Shown one piece after another: positions 59,587 through 64,000 of a DNA stretch of 64,000 nucleotides. Position numbers and translations under genes: made by a program. The DNA is taken from NCBI GenBank assembly GCA_965230265.1, contig OZ245999.1, positions 62,001 through 126,000 on the forward strand. Reading direction: 5' to 3'. The notes below the pieces were generated by a model. It was given only the letters and a program-made list of their open reading frames with translations. It did no database searches and was not told the DNA's origin. Within the stretch, counting starts at the first letter, position 1; every line of letters starts with the position of its first letter. This DNA comes from JAJFKX01 sp965230265 (GTDB lineage Bacteria > Pseudomonadota > Gammaproteobacteria > Xanthomonadales > Wenzhouxiangellaceae).

Positions 59587-60099
59587 ATGAATAAACTTAT
59601 CATCGTGTATGGACTTATTGCCGGTTTGGTGGTTATCAGTATTAATACCATTAGCTTTGAGTTGGGCTATGGTTATGTCTGGCTTGGGTTTTTGGTGATG
59701 TTCATTGCCTTTAGCACCATCTTTGTGGCAGTCAAACAGTATCGAGATCAGACCCTGGGTGGGGTAATCAGGTTTGGTCAGGCATTGATGCTGGGGCTCG
59801 GCGTGACATTGGTGGCCAGTGTGGTTTATGTGGCGGTTTGGGAGCTCTACCAGTACCTGACCGGATATGGTTTTATCGAAACTTATACTGCTTCCTTAAT
59901 CGAGGAGAAGCAGGTAGCTGGTGTTGCAGGCGCGGAACTTGAAACTTTTATTGCAGAAATGGAAGCCTTTAAGCTTCAATATGAAAACCCGCTGTTTCGC
60001 TTGCCAACAACCATGCTGGAAATTTTTCCTATTGGATTACTGGTGAGCCTGGTGGCTGCTGCGGTATTAAAAAACAGCAAAACCTTACCAGCAGTTTAA
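59587..60099 (+). CDS. DUF4199 family membrane protein
   Basis: Polytopic protein of 170 residues with four hydrophobic segments (LIIVYGLIAGLVVISINTIS, VWLGFLVMFIAFSTIFVAV, FGQALMLGLGVTLVASVVYV and IFPIGLLVSLVAAAVL). The motif QYRDQTLGGVIRFGQALM, with its Gly pair after the second segment, is characteristic of DUF4199, as is the acidic loop between segments three and four. The function is unknown. It sits 85 bp after the LuxR-type regulator and 39 bp before the VOC gene, in one direction. Confidence 0.85.
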   Translation: MNKLIIVYGLIAGLVVISINTISFELGYGYVWLGFLVMFIAFSTIFVAVKQYRDQTLGGVIRFGQALMLGLGVTLVASVVYVAVWELYQYLTGYGFIETYTASLIEEKQVAGVAGAELETFIAEMEAFKLQYENPLFRLPTTMLEIFPIGLLVSLVAAAVLKNSKTLPAV

Positions 60100-60138
60100 T
60101 ACTGGAGTAGCAAAAACATTAATTAACATCGGAGAATA

Positions 60139-60513
60139 ATGATGCAACTGGGTAATTTTTCGGTCAGCCTGAATGTAAAAGACCTGCAGGTGTCTTTGTC
60201 CTTTTATCAGGCACTTGGCTTTTCAATATTCGGTGGTGAAGCAGAGCAAGGCTGGTTGATTCTACAAAATGGTGATTGCACCATAGGCCTGTTTCAGGGG
60301 ATGTTTGAAAAAAATATCCTGACCTTTAACCCGGGCTGGAACAACAAGGCCGAAACCTTAAGCGATTTTACGGATGTTCGTGAGCTGCAGAAGCAGCTCA
60401 AATCAAAAGGTATAGCATTGCATACAGAGGTTGATGAAACGGGTTCCGGCCCTGGCAGTTTTGTGGTGGTCGATCCGGATGGGAATACAGTTTTGGTTGA
60501 TCAGCATGTTTGA
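60139..60513 (+). CDS. VOC family protein (second copy)
   Basis: A 124-residue VOC-fold protein with ATG at 60139 or 60142. SLNVKDLQVSLSFYQALGFS is the first module's helix, and FVVVDPDGNTVLVDQHV is the second module's end with the DPDGN turn typical of the superfamily. The metal-ligand residues that bracket the active site are less clear than in the VOC gene at 2909 (first-position His is replaced), so it may be a non-catalytic member. It shares a direction and short spacing with the DUF4199 gene, which suggests a common transcript. Confidence 0.8.
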   Translation: MMQLGNFSVSLNVKDLQVSLSFYQALGFSIFGGEAEQGWLILQNGDCTIGLFQGMFEKNILTFNPGWNNKAETLSDFTDVRELQKQLKSKGIALHTEVDETGSGPGSFVVVDPDGNTVLVDQHV

Positions 60514-60629
60514 TCTGAGGCGGCTGAACCCAATTATTTTGCATTATTAGCACCCGCGTTAATCAATGTGGTTATGCAGCGCGCGTTGTTGTTCGGGAGT
60601 GAAGCTCAACGTTGGTATGCGGAAGAAAC

Positions 60630-61217
60630 TTATTCCCGGCCAGATACATTTGCTGCTTGATCAATGACTTTTGCTTTCATAGCGTCATTAAATGGCTCTT
60701 CCCCAAACCAAATACGAAAATACCCGGCGGCTTCGTGATTACCACCACAGTCAGCGGTAATTTCATTGTCACGTAACAGTTGTAACCCGGTATTGGGTAA
60801 ATAGCGGACATCGACTTGACCACCTTTGGGAGTGTCTTCATAGGCACTGGTCATGCAACTGAACACCTCATCAAGCCTGGTCAGTTGTTCTTCGCTGAAA
60901 TTATCCTCCAGCGTGCTTTCTGCGATTTCAGAGAGTTTGCTGCCTTTAGCGTCGCGGGTTAGCAATACCGACCATTGTTTGGGTATTGCTTTGGTGACGT
61001 TGGCATGGTCGGAGCAATCGGCCAAGTACAGGCCACCATAACCATATTTAACAATACCCAACAATGCACGCAGGGCAACTTCACTGCATAACTCCAGGTT
61101 GATATTATCCACTGTTATCTGAGCAGGTAATCGGCTCTCGTCTGCTTTCACAAAAGATGAATGACAGACGGTCAAGCCTATGGCAAGAACGATCAGGATA
61201 GCGTTGATTTTTTTCAT
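60630..61217 (-). CDS. Exported chalcone-isomerase-like protein
   Basis: Exported protein of 195 residues. The signal peptide includes INAILIVLAIGLTVCHSSFVKA. The mature part follows the chalcone-isomerase-like pattern: the YGGLYLADC strand, the helix SEIAESTLEDNFSEEQLTRL, the strand-turn VDVRYLPNTGLQLLRDN and the helix FRIWFGEEPFNDAMKAKVID. Two or more Cys are present. Bacterial members of this fold are mostly non-enzymatic lipid- or fatty-acid-binding proteins. The gene overlaps the SnoaL-like lipoprotein gene by 4 bp and lies near a desaturase and an FAD oxidoreductase, so a role in membrane lipid modification is inferred. Confidence 0.75.
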   Translation of the reverse strand: MKKINAILIVLAIGLTVCHSSFVKADESRLPAQITVDNINLELCSEVALRALLGIVKYGYGGLYLADCSDHANVTKAIPKQWSVLLTRDAKGSKLSEIAESTLEDNFSEEQLTRLDEVFSCMTSAYEDTPKGGQVDVRYLPNTGLQLLRDNEITADCGGNHEAAGYFRIWFGEEPFNDAMKAKVIDQAANVSGRE

Positions 61218-61828
61218 AACTTTTTATGTATCCGGTGCAGCAGGCCACCGACGATGGGCAGGTGACTGAAGAATCCATCGGTTGAATCCCAAAAATCCTG
61301 GTGCAAAATAATTTTACCGTCTGTATCAATTCGCAGATGAGTCATACCCAGTGAACGAGATTGAATATCTTTGCCGCCAGCGCTGAATTCCAAATCCATC
61401 ATCCAGCGGACATATAGATCCTGACCAGTGATACTGTGACCAAGAATTTCTACGGTACTCACATCGACCATTTCGCCAGTATGCTGCAGGTACGGTGCTA
61501 AATCATTCAAGCTGGTGAAGGTTTTGAATGTATCGTTGAAATACAGTTCTTGCGCATACAGCTGCTCAACTTTTTCGCGTAGATCTTCCTGGGTAAAATC
61601 GCCCAGAGTGTAAGCAAAACGCTGAACAGCATCATTGAGAATATCGACATTGCTGGTGCCCGTGCGTTGTTCCAATGCTTGTAGATAATCATCGGCATAA
61701 TAGCTACGTACCTGCTTGGTTGAGCAGCCGGCTAGCAACAGTAGCAGGCCCAGTGTAGCTAAAATCGACACTATGCTAGTCAAAACCAACATGATCCAGC
61801 TCCTATGTTGTGTTGGTGAATGGGGCAT
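61214..61828 (-). CDS. SnoaL/NTF2-like lipoprotein
   Basis: Exported 204-residue protein; the ATG at 61828 is chosen because AGGAG lies 8 bases upstream, whereas the longest frame starts at TTG 61834. The signal ends in a lipobox (LLAGC). The mature part has an NTF2-like cone: the helix-rich start DYLQALEQRTGTSNVDILND, then FTSLNDLAPYLQHTGEMVDV and strands such as LYVRWMMDLEF and MTHLRIDTDGKIILHQDFWD. The last strand is the usual end of SnoaL-type folds. The family is common in lipid clusters next to chalcone-isomerase-like proteins. It overlaps that gene by 4 bp (ATGA), so they are translated together. Ligand unknown. Confidence 0.75.
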   Translation of the reverse strand: MPHSPTQHRSWIMLVLTSIVSILATLGLLLLLAGCSTKQVRSYYADDYLQALEQRTGTSNVDILNDAVQRFAYTLGDFTQEDLREKVEQLYAQELYFNDTFKTFTSLNDLAPYLQHTGEMVDVSTVEILGHSITGQDLYVRWMMDLEFSAGGKDIQSRSLGMTHLRIDTDGKIILHQDFWDSTDGFFSHLPIVGGLLHRIHKKL

Positions 61829-61976
61829 TTTCAAATCTCCTGAATTGTATTTGTTCTGATCTCAGCACCAATGGATAAAATTTAGACTAAAGTATTACTA
61901 AACACCGTGACCCATTAGCAGCCTGCCGACGAATACTCCTATCAGGTACCGTTATCCGAATGCTTGGGAGACAATC

Positions 61977-62915
61977 TTGTTATCACGCCTCAAACAGGCT
62001 GCAACTATCTGGTTGGATAGTGGCCGGCACGATCAAATCACTTATACAGGGAATGTTCGAGCAATAGACCCTATTCGGATTTTTCCATTTATCGCTTTAC
62101 ATCTGATGTGTCTGGGCGTGTTCTTCGTTGAGTTCAGTTGGTTTGCAGTGTGGTTCGCATTTGCGATGTACTTTATTCGCATGTTTGCAATAACCGCATT
62201 TTATCATCGCTACTTTGCGCACAAAGCGTTTCGTACCAGTCGGGTGATGCAGTTTTTATTTGCCTTATTGGGGGCCTGTGCGACTCAGCGGGGGGCATTA
62301 TGGTGGGCGGCGCACCATCGCAATCATCATCGCGCATCAGATACTGAAGAGGACCCTCATTCACCTCACCAGGGTTTTTTTTGGTCACACATGGGCTGGT
62401 TTTTAAGCCGCAAGCATGTCTCTACAGAGGCACACTTGATTCCTGATCTGATCAAATACCCTGAGCTGCGCTGGTTAGACCGCTTCGATATGGTTGTGCC
62501 GGTTATCTTTGCAACGGCAATTTTTGGTCTGGGCGTATTGCTTAAACACATTGCGCCGGACCTGGGAACCAATGGTGTGCAGTTATTGATTTGGGGATAT
62601 TTTGTTTCTACTGTGGTTTTGATTCACGTTACTTTGACCATCAACTCCTTAACCCATCGGTTTGGACGCCGCCGCTATGCAACCAGTGATAGCAGCCGCA
62701 ACAATTGGCTATTGGCTATTTTAACCTTGGGTGAAGGTTGGCATAACAATCATCATCACTACCCGGGCAGTGCCCGCCAGGGTTTTTTCTGGTGGGAGCT
62801 AGATATAAGCTACTATTTACTAAAACTAATGAACTTGTTAGGCTTAGTGTCTGATTTAAAAGGTGTTCCGGTAAGTATCCGGGACTCCCGGCGAGTCGTT
62901 CACAAAGACCTTTGA
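61977..62915 (+). CDS. Delta-9-type acyl desaturase
   Basis: Integral membrane desaturase of 312 residues. TTG is the start, supported by GGGAG 6 bases upstream. The three histidine boxes are present: YHRYFAHKAFRT (H-x4-H), AAHHRNHHRASD (H-x-x-H-H) and EGWHNNHHHYPG (H-x-x-H-H), which bind the di-iron site. Four hydrophobic segments separate them (IFPFIALHLMCLGVFFVEFS and WFAVWFAFAMYFIRMFAITA before the first box). It inserts a cis double bond into acyl chains. The stop codon overlaps the possible TTG start of the following FAD oxidoreductase, so they are co-transcribed. Divergent from the SnoaL-like gene. Confidence 0.93.
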   Translation: MLSRLKQAATIWLDSGRHDQITYTGNVRAIDPIRIFPFIALHLMCLGVFFVEFSWFAVWFAFAMYFIRMFAITAFYHRYFAHKAFRTSRVMQFLFALLGACATQRGALWWAAHHRNHHRASDTEEDPHSPHQGFFWSHMGWFLSRKHVSTEAHLIPDLIKYPELRWLDRFDMVVPVIFATAIFGLGVLLKHIAPDLGTNGVQLLIWGYFVSTVVLIHVTLTINSLTHRFGRRRYATSDSSRNNWLLAILTLGEGWHNNHHHYPGSARQGFFWWELDISYYLLKLMNLLGLVSDLKGVPVSIRDSRRVVHKDL

Positions 62916-62926
62916 GTCAGATACCT

Positions 62927-64000
62927 GTGATCGCAACGCCAAGAATCGCTGTGATAGGGGGCGGGATAGCTGGAATGTATGCCGCCTACCTTCTTGACCA
63001 GCTGGGTTGTTACCATGTCCAGTTATTCGAAGGAGGCCCGCAACTTGGCGGTCATACAGATACCCATCAGGTATCTTGTAATGAGCACGGTGTAGAGGGG
63101 GCACTAACAATTGATACCGGGTTTATAGTATTTAATCGTAACAACTACCCGTTATTCGCAGGCATGCTTGATGATCTGGGTGTGCAGAGTCAACCTTCTA
63201 ATATGAGCTTTTCCGTTCATTATGAGCAAAGCGGTGGTTATGAGTATGCTGCCGGACGCAAAGGCGGGTTATTTAGCCAAAAACGCAATCTTCTGGATTT
63301 GCATTTTTGGCGAATGCTGTTGGATATTGTGCGCTTTTATCGATCCAGTCAGCGCTTATTGAACAGCATCGACTCAGCATTGACTCTGGGTGATTATTTG
63401 GATCAGGCGGGTTACTCAAAAGCCTATGCAGAGTGGCACATACTGCCAATGACAGCAGCCTTATGGTCGTGCAGTTTAGTACAAGCACGTCAGGTACCAC
63501 TGAGCTTTTTACTGGATTTTATGCATGCACATGACATGCTGAGCTTAAAAAACCGGCCGCAGTGGGAGTGCGTGAAAGGCGGCTCGCAGAGTTACGTTCG
63601 GGCCTTACTCGGGCACTGGTCAGTCGTTGTTCACACGGATTCACCAGTGACTCAAATTAAACGCTACAGTGATAGCGTGGAGTTATTGGTAAACGGAGAA
63701 TCTGTACTTGTCGATGGTGTGGTATTGGCTTGCCACAGTGATCAGGCTTTAGCGGTATTGGGTGATGCCAGCGAAAGTGAGCGTGAGATCCTCGGCGCTA
63801 TCCGTTATGCCGATAATGAGATGGTATTGCACACCGATACAGCTCTGCTCCCAGATAATCCTGGTGCGTGGGCAAGCTGGAATGCACTTATTCCAGAAAA
63901 TGCTTCCGCGCCATGTGCCGTTTCATATTGGATGAATTTATTACAATCCTTACCAGGCGATACACAGTTTATTACCAGTTTGAACCAAACCCATAGGGTT
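62927..64000 (+). CDS. FAD-dependent amine-oxidase-like oxidoreductase (truncated by the window end)
   Basis: Partial gene running off the window; no stop is reached by 64000. A GTG at 62927 gives the start IATPRIAVIGGGIAGMYAAYL (G-x-G-x-x-G for FAD), with a TTG at 62912 as the alternative that overlaps the desaturase stop. LGGHTDTHQVS and DTGFIVFNRNNYPLFAGML are the characteristic G-G-H and F-N-x-x-N-Y-P blocks of this family, and RPQWECVKGGSQSYV and RYADNEMVLHTDTALLPDN also match. In many proteobacteria, genes of this family precede DUF1365 and cyclopropane-fatty-acid synthase-like genes. It probably acts on acyl chains made by the desaturase, or in their further modification. Confidence 0.88.
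   Translation, partial: MIATPRIAVIGGGIAGMYAAYLLDQLGCYHVQLFEGGPQLGGHTDTHQVSCNEHGVEGALTIDTGFIVFNRNNYPLFAGMLDDLGVQSQPSNMSFSVHYEQSGGYEYAAGRKGGLFSQKRNLLDLHFWRMLLDIVRFYRSSQRLLNSIDSALTLGDYLDQAGYSKAYAEWHILPMTAALWSCSLVQARQVPLSFLLDFMHAHDMLSLKNRPQWECVKGGSQSYVRALLGHWSVVVHTDSPVTQIKRYSDSVELLVNGESVLVDGVVLACHSDQALAVLGDASESEREILGAIRYADNEMVLHTDTALLPDNPGAWASWNALIPENASAPCAVSYWMNLLQSLPGDTQFITSLNQTHRV

Noticed and set aside
61835..61976. Possible stress sigma-type promoter (TGATCT) between the SnoaL-like and desaturase genes
   Set aside because: The spacing to a matching -10 is not consistent; the hexamer match alone is weak.
1..64000. tRNA, rRNA, CRISPR or insertion sequence features
   Set aside because: No T-arm-like motifs with matching acceptor stems, repeat-spacer arrays or transposase frames were found by reading.

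Overview
The window looks like chromosomal DNA of a marine-type gammaproteobacterium. It carries glmU-glmS, an ECF sigma factor, many lipoproteins and exported proteins with lipoprotein or Sec signals, and outer-membrane-type proteins. GC looks to be in the mid-40s by eye. Several secreted proteins carry features I associate with lineages such as Marinicella, Arenicella or Wenzhouxiangella. These are a G-x-W/Y...G-(E/Q)-G-W beta domain, an IPTL-CTERM-like tail and a C-terminal IFADSFE tail. The genus is an inference. I found no rRNA, tRNA, CRISPR array, phage module or insertion sequence.

Layout. 0-7.6 kb: GH18 lipoprotein, secreted beta-helix protein, VOC protein, NnrS, a vanadium haloperoxidase-like enzyme and an alpha/beta hydrolase. 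8.1-10.4 kb: a tight four-gene operon of two DUF1538 membrane proteins, a PII-like protein and a CBS protein. 10.9-19.2 kb: M23 peptidase, DoxX-like protein, a heme-binding-lipocalin-like plus amine-oxidase-like pair, S1/P1 nuclease, a Kelch protein and a predicted two-barrel protein. 19.5-22.1 kb: MBOAT acyltransferase overlapping an SGNH-like partner. 22.5-26.8 kb: a lipoprotein with a 20-residue poly-Asp tail, a Met-rich outer-membrane protein with a DUF2946 protein (probably copper-related), and an intact and a decayed copy of a small unknown gene. 27.0-30.4 kb: tail-anchored FHA protein and PP2C phosphatase, DUF1272, GFA and a small membrane protein. 30.8-39.1 kb: DUF2891, cysteine desulfurase-like, HMG-CoA synthase-like, a secreted protein/ECF sigma/membrane protein operon and an M1 peptidase. 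39.3-42.4 kb: a DUF4062-STAND NTPase, a candidate defence gene. 42.8-50.8 kb: M24 peptidase, alcohol dehydrogenase, TPR protein, an unlisted 56-residue secreted microprotein, a coiled-coil membrane protein, a GMC oxidoreductase with a Tat-type partner, and a YHS protein. 51-55.2 kb: glmU-glmS, ExbD and DUF4282. 55.5-58.9 kb: a candidate riboswitch-like leader and a large ExeM/NucH-type nuclease. 59-60.5 kb: membrane LuxR regulator, DUF4199 and VOC. 60.6-64 kb: chalcone-isomerase-like protein, SnoaL-like lipoprotein, acyl desaturase and a truncated FAD oxidoreductase, resembling a membrane-lipid modification cluster.

How the genes work together. Supported partnerships come from overlaps and operon spacing: DUF1538/DUF1538/PII/CBS; MBOAT/SGNH; GMC/Tat protein; heme-binding/amine oxidase; secreted protein/sigma/candidate anti-sigma; glmU/glmS; FHA/PP2C. 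The best places to look for undescribed biology are the DUF1538 operon, the DUF4062-STAND protein, the GMC/Tat pair, the RNA leader in front of the nuclease, and the microprotein at 46456.
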